7,030 nt of DNA, taken from Anaerofilum faecale (lineage in GTDB: Bacteria; Bacillota; Clostridia; Oscillospirales; Ruminococcaceae). The stretch spans positions 1 through 7,030 of the forward strand of contig DXFV01000006.1 in assembly GCA_019114265.1 (NCBI GenBank), read 5' to 3'. Below are positions 1-6,818 of the stretch, piece by piece; the stretch's first letter is position 1, and each line of letters opens with the position of its first letter. The translations under genes were made by a program, and so were the position numbers. Below the pieces are notes generated by a model that made no database searches, had not been told where the DNA came from, and was given only the letters and a program-made list of their open reading frames with translations.

Positions 1-743
1 CCACCGCCCAGCCCACCCCCGCTCCCACGGCGCAGCCGACCGCGGCTCCCACCGAGCAGCCCACCACTCCGCCGTCCTCCGGTGACAGCGGCAACGGCGG
101 GCAGGACGGCGGCAATGGCGGCAACGGCGGCCAGACCGTGCAGCCCACCAGGAAGCCTTCTTCCACTCCCAGCCCCACCGCCCAGCCGGCCAACACCGAC
201 GAGCTGAAAAAGCTGGTGGAGTACGCCGAGAGCCTGGACCTGAACAAATACTACGACGAAGGCAAGGATGCCTTTGAGGAAGCGCTGGCCAATGCGCGCG
301 AGGTGCTGGCCAAGCAGGCTCCCACCGCCGCCGAGGTGACCGAGGCCACCCGTCAGCTGCGCAACGCCGCCGACGGCCTGAAGCTGAACCTGGGCCGCGA
401 TGAGCTGGAACAGACCGTGAACAAGGCCAAACAGCTGGATCTGGAAAATGCCGACGCCAGCGCGGTCACCGCACTGCAGACCGCTCTGGACAACGCCGAG
501 AAGGCGCTGGCCAACCCGGACGCCACCGCCGAACAGCTGCAGGCCGCGCATGAAGCCCTGCTGGACGCCATCGACGCCGTGCAGCAGAAGGACGATGCCT
601 CGTCCGCCGCCTCCCAGCCCGAAAGCCAGTCCCAGCCCGAGCAGTCCTCCGGCAGCGCCGTCTGGCTGTGGGTGGGCGCCGTGGTGCTGATCGCGGCAGC
701 CGCAGCGGCCATCGTGGTGATCGTGCGCAGGAACAGGAAATAA
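1..743 (+). CDS. C-terminal part of a membrane-anchored surface protein with two FIVAR repeats (5' end outside window)
   Basis: The reading frame is open from the window edge (first full codon at 3) to TAA at 741-743, giving 246 visible residues; the true start lies upstream. In order it shows a Thr/Pro/Gln/Ala-rich linker (3-80), a Gly/Asn/Gln stretch (about 81-134), another Pro/Thr/Ser linker, and two related helical units at 192-386 and 393-584. These match the FIVAR pattern: a heptad-like helix, a central 'A...AL..A..VLA' helix, an acidic 'TAAEV/TAEQL' turn and a closing helix ending in 'L..A...L/V'. A Ser/Gln/Pro spacer (588-656) precedes one hydrophobic helix (about 660-725, WLWVGAVVLIAAAAAAIVVIV) and the basic tail RRNRK. 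FIVAR units are common in extracellular Gram-positive proteins, often near the C-terminus of glycan-active enzymes. The tail resembles a sortase-type tail but has no LPXTG, so direct membrane anchoring is inferred. The catalytic or binding part of the protein is not visible, so its function is unknown. Confidence 0.85.
   Translation, partial: TAQPTPAPTAQPTAAPTEQPTTPPSSGDSGNGGQDGGNGGNGGQTVQPTRKPSSTPSPTAQPANTDELKKLVEYAESLDLNKYYDEGKDAFEEALANAREVLAKQAPTAAEVTEATRQLRNAADGLKLNLGRDELEQTVNKAKQLDLENADASAVTALQTALDNAEKALANPDATAEQLQAAHEALLDAIDAVQQKDDASSAASQPESQSQPEQSSGSAVWLWVGAVVLIAAAAAAIVVIVRRNRK
81..134 (+). repeat. Gly/Asn/Gln low-complexity coding repeat in the linker
   Basis: GGC-AAC/AAT-GGC-GGC-type codons recur and encode several GNGG and GGQ steps between Pro/Thr-rich segments. 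This looks like a flexible spacer between an unseen upstream domain and the FIVAR units. Such DNA is prone to slippage, so its length may vary between strains. Confidence 0.55.
192..584 (+). repeat. Tandem pair of FIVAR-like helical units
   Basis: Two roughly 64-65-residue units lie in tandem (192-386 and 393-584). Both share the order 'DEL...V..A..LDL', 'AL..A..AL..A..VLA' or its equivalent, 'TA.....A...L..A', and a hydrophobic closing helix. The family assignment comes from pattern recognition, not a profile search. They probably form a rigid three-helix spacer or sugar/protein-binding stalk outside the membrane. Confidence 0.7.
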
Positions 744-750
744 GGGGGAA
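742..750 (+). promoter_or_regulatory. Ribosome binding site of the GH101 gene, overlapping the upstream stop codon
   Basis: The purine run AAGGGGGAA begins inside the TAA stop of the upstream gene. Its core ends eight bases before ATG at 757. It fits a Shine-Dalgarno site (AGGGGG in place of AGGAGG) and fixes the start of the large gene. The 13-base gap and shared site imply that the two genes are co-transcribed and perhaps translationally coupled. Confidence 0.8.
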
Positions 751-756
751 CAAAGC

Positions 757-3700
757 ATGAAGAACCGTTGGACAAAATCAGCCGCCAGCCTGCTGCTGTC
801 GGCCTCCATTCTGGCGGGCAACCTCACGCTGGTCGCGCCGAACGTATACGCGGCGCCCCAGCCGGAGGACACCCAGCCCGAAACCAAGACGGAACAGCCC
901 GCCGCGCAGCCGCAGAATGTGCGCAACGTGGCGCGCACCGCCGAAAAATCCATCGTGTCCTCCCGGATGGAGGTGCTGGTGGACCCCGCTTTCCCGCGGG
1001 TCATTGAATACCGCATGAACGGCAAAGTGATGTATGGCCAGAGCGAGCCGCTGAGTGTGGTGAAGATCAACGAAACCGAATACACCCCCTCCGTCACCTC
1101 CAGCCGCACCGACGACTCCACCATGCACTACCGCATGGAGTTTCCCGAGATCAGCGCGGTGATCGAGGCCGACCTGAAAGTGGAGGACAACGTCCTCACC
1201 TTCCAGGTGACCAAGGTGGAGGAGAACGGGGAGCTGGTGCGCCGCATCGAGATCCCCGGGCAGAATCTCGTGTCCATCCGCACCACCCAGCCCGGCGCAT
1301 TTGAGACCGGCGTGGATGTGAAGGGCGGCGTAATCTACAGCGACACCTCCCCCGAGGAGCGCAACGTGCTGGCCGACAAGGCGCCGGACGCAAACCCGGT
1401 GGAAAAGAGTTATCTGTTCCTGAACACCGACGAGCTGGCCGCTTCCATCACCAGCAACGCCATCAATACCTACGCCTGGGGCGCCGAGGGCAATGCCCGC
1501 AACATCAGCTACCAGAACGAAAAGCGGATCGTCTACCAGACCGTGGACAAGGGCGAATACAAAGAGATGGGCGCCTGGAGCTATCCCTGGACCTGGCGCG
1601 AGACCGACACCGAGACGCTGGACCTGCCGATGGCCAAGGTTGCCATCGTGGAGGACGTGAACGGCAGCGGCAACGTGGACTGGCAGGACGCCGCCATCGC
1701 CGGCCGCGACATCATCCGCGTGCCCTACATGTCGGAAGAATCCACCCAGTCCTTCTTCCACATCGCCTACAGCCGCGCCAGCCTGGCCCAGTGGCCCTTC
1801 ACCAAGACGCTGGACATGGTGAAAAAGCTGTACCTGTACACCGACGGCTTCGGCCAGTTCCTGCAGCTGAAGGGCTACCAGGCCGAAGGCCACGACTCCA
1901 ACCACCCCGACTACGGCGACAGCTTCAGCGACAAGCTGGGCGGCGTGGAGGACCTGAACCTGCTGGTAAACGAGGCGCTGGAAAAATACAACACCCATAT
2001 CGGCGTGCACCTCAACCACACCGAGGCCTATCCCGAAGCCAAGAACTACAGCTACGACCTGGTCACCAGCACCAACGGCTGGGATTCGCTGGACCTGTCC
2101 AAAAAGATCGACCGCTATAAGGACGCCGCCAACGACGGCGTGGGCGGCCTTGCCTACCGTCTGAACCAGCTGAAAGAGGCGGTGCCCAACCTGCAGTGGA
2201 TCTACTACGACGTCTACGAGGCCCAGGGCTATGCCGAATGGAAGCTGGCCGAGGCCACCATGAGCGAGTTCGCCGAGAACAACGGCATGGCCATCGGCAC
2301 CGAGTTCCAGGGCGCTCTGGAAGCATACTCCATCTGGAACCACGTGCAGTGCAACGCCAGCCCGGCGCTGCGCATCATGAAATACGGCATGACCGATCAG
2401 TTCTTCTACGACCCCATCCTCCTGGAGTCCCGCCATGCCGGTTCGATGGGCTATGGCGACGACGGCAACCAGGACCAGGGCACCGGCGGCCAGACCATCC
2501 CCGACCAGATCGATATGTTCTACCAGAACAACCTGCTGTTCAAATACATGCAGAACCACAACATCGATCAGACCCGTCTGTTTGAGGGCGACGACCGCGC
2601 CTTCGACGAGGTGCGCTTTGAAGACGGCGTGATCGGCAAGATCATCACCCAGCGCGGCGTGCAGAAAGACGGCATCAAAGAGACCCGCAACCCGGTGGTC
2701 GAGCTGGCCGAAGACGGTCGCCTGGTGGCCCGCTACCAGAAAGAGTTCAAGGGCGAGGATCCCAAGGAAGGCAACAGCGGCTCGAAGAACATCACCCCGC
2801 TGCTCACCCAGTACCTGCTGCCTTGGGATACCGAGCTGGACGATCCCGTCAGCAAGAACGGTAACAAGCTGTACCACTACAATTCCGAAGGCGGCGCCAC
2901 CCGCTGGGAGCTGCCCGCCAGCTGGAACAACGAGACCCAGGTACATCTGTACCAGCTCACCGACACCGGCCGTGTGGATAAGGGCATGCTGGAAGTGACC
3001 GACGGCTTCATCACCATCGACGCCGAGGCCAACATCCCCTACATCGTCTGCCGTGAGAACGATCCCACCAACATCGCCACCGTGGACGAGATGAACTTCG
3101 GCGAGGGCACCCTGATCCAGGATCCCGGCTTTGATTACCGCGACTTCCGCGCCTGGGATGTGAGCGACGAGAACGCCGCCCAGATCCTCACCGGCACCAG
3201 CGGCGAGACCTTTGTGGAGCTGACCGGCGCGAACGCAGCCGCCGTGTCCCAGAAGATCACCGGCCTTGTGCCCGGCACCACCTACCAGCTGTCTGCCTGG
3301 GTGGAAGTGAACGGCCGCACCGCCGACCTGATCGTGGAGAACGGCGGAGAGACCTTCCAGAACACGATGAAAGTGTCCGAGATCTACAACCAGTATTATA
3401 ACTCCCTGCGTTACAACGACGAGGGCAACATGATGCAGCGGCTGAAGCTGGAGTTCACCGCCACCGCGCCCGAGGCCACCATCTCCATCCGCGCCAATGC
3501 GGGCGGCGAGGGCAGCTATGTGGACTTTGACGACTTCCGCCTGATCGAAAAGAAAAACACCGAGTGGGCCCAGCAGGCGCCGGAGGACGCTGTGTTCTTC
3601 TGCGACTTTGAGATGGCCAACGACGAGGGCTGGGGCCCGTTCGTACCGGTACAGAACGTGAACCGCGCCCACCTGTCCGAGACCCATCTGGGCTACACCA

Positions 3701-6546
3701 ACGACACCATCCAGGGCAAATACTCCTTCAAGATCCGCGACAGCGTCGGCGGCTATAACCACGGCGAGGCTGTGCGCACCATCTCCAGCAACATGCCGCT
3801 GGAGAATGGCAAGACCTACACCATCCAGTTCGACTACTGGATGAAGACCGAAGGCGCCTACGATGTGTCGGTGAGCGCCGGCTATGTGCCCGGCCACCAG
3901 ACCGTGGAGGGCGGCGACAAGAACAACCTGTTCGCCCAGACGCTGGATTACGAGCAGACCCGTTTCAGCCAGACCTTCACCGTGCCGGACGACGGCCGCG
4001 AGTATGGCCTGAGCTTCTTCAAGAATCTGCCCGGCAAAGAAGAGCTGATCATCGACAATCTGGCCCTGTATGAGGGCGAGAAGGCTCTGCCCGAGCTGCC
4101 CGCCCCCACCTACACCTTCGACACCCCCGACGACCGAGGCGAGTGGACCACCGCCTATGGCACCGGCACCGCCCAGGTCAAGACCGATGAGACCGGCGAC
4201 GGCTATCTGGAAGTCACCCCCGACCGCGAGATGAACGTGATGCTGGATGCCGCCACCAACGACATCGCCGACGGCAGCATCTCCTTCGACATCACCGCCG
4301 ACCAGAACTATTCCGCCGGCGCAGTCATCCGCTACATCAACAAAGACAACTACTTCGCTGTTCGCTTTATGGGCGAGAGCACCGGCTGGCGCTGGTTCTC
4401 GATGGTGGACGGCGAGGAGACCACCGGCATCATCAACATGCCCGGCACCATCCTGCAGGCGGGCCGCGACCAGCATGTGGAGCTGACCTTTGAAGGCGAG
4501 CGCATCCGCATGGTTGTGGACGGCGTGCCCCAGTTCGACGCCGAGATCGAAGGCATCCGCACCGAAGCCGGCCGCGTCGGCGTGTGCGGTTCCAACAAGA
4601 TCCCCTTCCGCATCGACAACGTTCTCATCACCGGCCAGCAGGCCGAGACCGGCACCCCCATAGTCCCCGAGGGCGGCGATAACGAATCCACTCCCGGCCA
4701 TTACGTTGGCACCACCTGGGACGACGCCTATGTGCGCGGCGGCAGCTATAGCAGCCAGAACTTCGGCGTAGAGGGCACCATGCCTGTCAAGAACGACGGC
4801 GGCCCCTCCAGCACCTACTGGCGCCAGGCCTACCTGAAGTTCACCCTGCCCGAGACCATCGGCGAGGCGGTCACCAGCGCCAAGGCGCGGCTGTATCTGT
4901 CCAGCATCGGTACCGTGGTTGGCACCGAGAACGTCTACCTCGTTTCCAACGATTGGGACGAGAGCACCATCACCGCCAACAATGCCCCGGCACTGGGCGA
5001 AGTGGTCGCCACCTTCGAGCCGCTGTCTGCCCAGGACGGCTATGTGGAGATCGACCTCACCGCGGCCGTACAGCAGGCGCTGAATGCAGGCCAGCAGTAT
5101 CTCAGCGTGGCCATCCAGCATGCCACCCAGGCCGGCGGTTCCACCGACATCAGCATCGCTTCCTTTGAAACGGCCGACAAGGCCCAGCGCCCGCGCCTGA
5201 CTGTGGACTACGACAAGGACGCCGGCGGCCTTGCGCTCAGCAGCAGCGAGCTGCAGGTGGAGCAGGGCATGACCGCCGACCTCACCGCCCGCCTCATCCC
5301 CGCCAACCCCGACGCCCAGTACACCTGGAGCATCGAGGACGGCACCATCGCCAGCCTGGACAGCTCCCTGAACCGCGCGACCATCACCGGCCTGGAGCTG
5401 GGTGAAACGGTTGTGACCGTCACCAGCGGCGAGTACACCGCCCAGTGCAAGGTGACTGTGGTGGAATCCACCCAGCCCATTCTGGAGACCTATGCTCCTC
5501 TGGCCGATACCTACACCAACGGCGGCAGCCTGGCCGATACCGTGATGGGCAGTGCTGACGTGCTGCGGATCAAAGACCCCACCGCGGATGGCGGCGGCTA
5601 CTACGATCGCCGTATCTACATGAGCCTGCCCGTGCCCGAGAGCGCCGTGGACGGCAGCATGGTATCCGCCAACCTCAAACTGTACATGACCGACCTGCCC
5701 AAAACCGGCGACGAGGTGCTGCAGTTTGTCGAGACCGCCCCGTGGGATGAGGCCACCCTCACCTACAACAACCAGCCCGAGCCCGGCGCGGTGCTGGCCG
5801 AGTATTCGCTGTATCAGGACGGCGTGGAAGGGCAGTACTATTCGTTCGACGTCACCCAGCTGATGCTGGATGCGGCGGCGGCCGGCAAGGAGAGCCTGGA
5901 ATTTGCCATCATCAACAAAAACCACACGCCCTCCTTCGGCTTCGACGCGCCGTCCAGTGAGGCGGCTGCCAACCAGCCTGTGCTGGAGGTGCTGCGTGAG
6001 CGCGATCCCAAGCCTGTGGTAAAAACCTACAACCTTGCAGCCGACACCTACACCAACGGCGGCACCCTGGCCGAGACCGTGCTGAACGGTGAAAAGGTGA
6101 TCAAGCTGAAGACCCCCACCACCGACGGCGGCGCCTACTACGACCGCCGCGCCTACATCAGCCTGCCGGTTCCCCAGGAGGCGGTGGACAACACCATGTC
6201 CAAAGCAGTGCTCAAGCTGTTCATGGAAGACCTGCCCGAACTGGGCAGCGAGGTGCTGCAGTTTGTGAACACCGCCGAGCCGTGGGACCCCGCCACCCTC
6301 ACCTATACGAATCAGCCTGCTATCGCCGATGTCCTGGCCGAGTATTCGCTCTACCAGGACGGCGTGGAAGGCCAGTACTACGAGTTTGACGTTACCAAGC
6401 TGCTGCAGGATGCGGCGGCCGCCGGTAAACAGACGCTCGACTTCGCCATCGTCAACAAGAACAACACCCAGCGCTTCGGCTTCGACGCAACCTCCAGCGA
6501 GGGCACCGAAGGCCAGCGCCCGGTGCTGGAAGTGACCGTGGGCTGA
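757..6546 (+). CDS. Secreted endo-alpha-N-acetylgalactosaminidase (GH101) with DNRLRE and Big_2 modules, 1929 aa
   Basis: The predicted role is extracellular hydrolysis of O-linked Gal-beta-1,3-GalNAc-alpha-Ser/Thr in mucin-type glycoproteins, releasing the disaccharide. Residues 1-32 are a signal peptide (basic start, LLLSASILAGNLTLV core, cleavage after VYA). Residues ~65-290 form a galactose-mutarotase-like beta domain. An EF-hand-like loop follows at 300-311 (DVNGSGNVDWQD), a known feature of GH101. The catalytic barrel spans ~312-604, with LKGYQAEGHDS around 371-381, GVHLNHTEAYPEA around 416-428, nucleophile D485 in WIYYDVYE and acid/base E516 in IGTEFQG. Their 31-residue spacing is close to the 32 of the pneumococcal enzyme (D764/E796). 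Then come a beta-sandwich (~605-767), two galactose-binding-like domains (~784-933, ~944-1108), a concanavalin-like domain (~1118-1293), DNRLRE 1 (1314-1485), Big_2 (1490-1570), DNRLRE 2 (1578-1746) and DNRLRE 3 (1757-1929). There is no LPXTG, SLH, dockerin or terminal membrane helix. The start is fixed by the RBS and signal peptide. The accessory domain names are structural guesses; the GH101 call is firm. Confidence 0.95.
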   Translation: MKNRWTKSAASLLLSASILAGNLTLVAPNVYAAPQPEDTQPETKTEQPAAQPQNVRNVARTAEKSIVSSRMEVLVDPAFPRVIEYRMNGKVMYGQSEPLSVVKINETEYTPSVTSSRTDDSTMHYRMEFPEISAVIEADLKVEDNVLTFQVTKVEENGELVRRIEIPGQNLVSIRTTQPGAFETGVDVKGGVIYSDTSPEERNVLADKAPDANPVEKSYLFLNTDELAASITSNAINTYAWGAEGNARNISYQNEKRIVYQTVDKGEYKEMGAWSYPWTWRETDTETLDLPMAKVAIVEDVNGSGNVDWQDAAIAGRDIIRVPYMSEESTQSFFHIAYSRASLAQWPFTKTLDMVKKLYLYTDGFGQFLQLKGYQAEGHDSNHPDYGDSFSDKLGGVEDLNLLVNEALEKYNTHIGVHLNHTEAYPEAKNYSYDLVTSTNGWDSLDLSKKIDRYKDAANDGVGGLAYRLNQLKEAVPNLQWIYYDVYEAQGYAEWKLAEATMSEFAENNGMAIGTEFQGALEAYSIWNHVQCNASPALRIMKYGMTDQFFYDPILLESRHAGSMGYGDDGNQDQGTGGQTIPDQIDMFYQNNLLFKYMQNHNIDQTRLFEGDDRAFDEVRFEDGVIGKIITQRGVQKDGIKETRNPVVELAEDGRLVARYQKEFKGEDPKEGNSGSKNITPLLTQYLLPWDTELDDPVSKNGNKLYHYNSEGGATRWELPASWNNETQVHLYQLTDTGRVDKGMLEVTDGFITIDAEANIPYIVCRENDPTNIATVDEMNFGEGTLIQDPGFDYRDFRAWDVSDENAAQILTGTSGETFVELTGANAAAVSQKITGLVPGTTYQLSAWVEVNGRTADLIVENGGETFQNTMKVSEIYNQYYNSLRYNDEGNMMQRLKLEFTATAPEATISIRANAGGEGSYVDFDDFRLIEKKNTEWAQQAPEDAVFFCDFEMANDEGWGPFVPVQNVNRAHLSETHLGYTNDTIQGKYSFKIRDSVGGYNHGEAVRTISSNMPLENGKTYTIQFDYWMKTEGAYDVSVSAGYVPGHQTVEGGDKNNLFAQTLDYEQTRFSQTFTVPDDGREYGLSFFKNLPGKEELIIDNLALYEGEKALPELPAPTYTFDTPDDRGEWTTAYGTGTAQVKTDETGDGYLEVTPDREMNVMLDAATNDIADGSISFDITADQNYSAGAVIRYINKDNYFAVRFMGESTGWRWFSMVDGEETTGIINMPGTILQAGRDQHVELTFEGERIRMVVDGVPQFDAEIEGIRTEAGRVGVCGSNKIPFRIDNVLITGQQAETGTPIVPEGGDNESTPGHYVGTTWDDAYVRGGSYSSQNFGVEGTMPVKNDGGPSSTYWRQAYLKFTLPETIGEAVTSAKARLYLSSIGTVVGTENVYLVSNDWDESTITANNAPALGEVVATFEPLSAQDGYVEIDLTAAVQQALNAGQQYLSVAIQHATQAGGSTDISIASFETADKAQRPRLTVDYDKDAGGLALSSSELQVEQGMTADLTARLIPANPDAQYTWSIEDGTIASLDSSLNRATITGLELGETVVTVTSGEYTAQCKVTVVESTQPILETYAPLADTYTNGGSLADTVMGSADVLRIKDPTADGGGYYDRRIYMSLPVPESAVDGSMVSANLKLYMTDLPKTGDEVLQFVETAPWDEATLTYNNQPEPGAVLAEYSLYQDGVEGQYYSFDVTQLMLDAAAAGKESLEFAIINKNHTPSFGFDAPSSEAAANQPVLEVLRERDPKPVVKTYNLAADTYTNGGTLAETVLNGEKVIKLKTPTTDGGAYYDRRAYISLPVPQEAVDNTMSKAVLKLFMEDLPELGSEVLQFVNTAEPWDPATLTYTNQPAIADVLAEYSLYQDGVEGQYYEFDVTKLLQDAAAAGKQTLDFAIVNKNNTQRFGFDATSSEGTEGQRPVLEVTVG
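5488..6543 (+). repeat. Intragenic tandem duplication encoding DNRLRE modules 2 and 3
   Basis: Unit A (about 5488-5998) and unit B (about 6025-6543) align along their whole length with a period of 537 bases. The period becomes 540 after one extra Glu codon in unit B (TAEPWD against TAPWD). Shared blocks include ADTYTNGG, GGYYDRR/GAYYDRR, EVLQFV, ATLTY.NQP, AEYSLYQDGVEGQYY and FGFDA. Over the 45 bases at 5797-5841 and 6337-6381 I count only four differences, all synonymous. The first DNRLRE module (4696-5211) is much more divergent, so units 2 and 3 arose by a later duplication. Confidence 0.9.
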
Positions 6547-6563
6547 TCGGTTTGCCTTTCCTT

Positions 6564-6598
6564 CCGGCGCCCGCCTTCGATTGGGGGCGCGGCGCCGG
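6564..6598 (+). terminator. Possible weak GC-rich hairpin just after the GH101 stop
   Basis: CCGGCGCC (6564-6571) is complementary to GGCGCCGG (6591-6598). An alternative stem pairs GCGCCC (6567-6572) with GGGCGC (6585-6590) around a short loop. It starts 18 bases after the stop codon. No T-run follows, so it is not a textbook intrinsic terminator. It may instead stabilise the mRNA 3' end or pause RNA polymerase ahead of the stronger hairpin downstream. Confidence 0.4.
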
Positions 6599-6634
6599 GT
6601 ACTTCTCAAACCTCATCAGAAAGCTTCTCCAAAC

Positions 6635-6675
6635 GCAAAACGTCCCTGCCGGGTCTCCCGGCGGGGACGTTTTGC
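6635..6675 (+). terminator. Strong, probably bidirectional intrinsic terminator after the GH101 operon
   Basis: GCAAAACGTCCC (6635-6646) pairs perfectly with GGGACGTTTTGC (6664-6675). After one T-G wobble (6647/6663), GCCGGG (6648-6653) pairs with CCCGGC (6657-6662), leaving a TCT loop. That gives 19 pairs with one wobble. The AAAA and TTTT arms flank a GC-rich core, so transcripts from either strand would have a GC hairpin followed by a short U-run. The U-run is only four bases, so efficiency is uncertain. Confidence 0.7.
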
Positions 6676-6683
6676 AGTAAAAA

Positions 6684-6731
6684 GCCTTCCCCTGGCTGGG
6701 GAAGGTGCCCCGCAGAGCGGGGCGGATGAGG
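6684..6731 (+). repeat. Double-hairpin intergenic repeat, copy 1
   Basis: Two adjacent stems are visible. CCTTCCCC (6685-6692) pairs with GGGGAAGG (6698-6705) around TGGCT, and GCCCCGC (6707-6713) pairs with GCGGGGC (6717-6723) around AGA. GATGAGG follows at 6725-6731. The order 'GCCTTCCCC hairpin, GC hairpin, GATGAGG' recurs in inverted orientation at 6819-6867. From general knowledge this resembles dispersed repeats of low-copy REP/MITE type seen between genes in gut Oscillospiraceae; that attribution is from memory. Confidence 0.75.
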
Positions 6732-6748
6732 TCGAGTCTGCTCCTTTG

Positions 6749-6801
6749 CACAAGCCTGCCGGATACTCGAAAAGTGAACCGTGCTTTTCCAAAGGCTTGT
6801 G
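6749..6801. repeat. Imperfect nested inverted repeat between the two double-hairpin copies
   Basis: CACAAGCCT (6749-6757) is the exact reverse complement of AGGCTTGTG (6793-6801). Inside it, GAAAAG (6769-6774) is complementary to CTTTTC (6784-6789). The two dyads have slightly different centres, so the pairing is imperfect. The spacer thus continues the overall dyad symmetry formed by the flanking repeat copies, as in a single composite palindromic element. Confidence 0.5.
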
Positions 6802-6818
6802 GGAACCGGGAGCTTTCC

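Noticed and set aside
138..743. GTG at 138 as the true start of the first gene
   Set aside because: The frame is open to the window edge with continuous Pro/Thr/Gln and Gly/Asn linker coding. There is no ribosome binding site or signal peptide at 138, so the gene is cut by the edge rather than starting here.
1654..1689. Dockerin module and a cellulosome-like assembly
   Set aside because: Only one loop is present, it lies inside the GH101 core, and a similar loop is a known feature of the family. A dockerin needs two such loops, usually at a terminus.
6500..6546. C-terminal wall anchor on GH101
   Set aside because: The protein ends in PVLEVTVG at the close of the last DNRLRE module, with no LPXTG, hydrophobic helix or basic tail.
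778..6609. 1943-codon minus-strand open frame opposite GH101
   Set aside because: It is in exact codon register with GH101, and its translation is Gly/Val/Ala/His/Leu-rich with no recognisable domain. The plus-strand product has a signal peptide, catalytic motifs and conserved modules. The antisense frame is open only because three sense codons are avoided.
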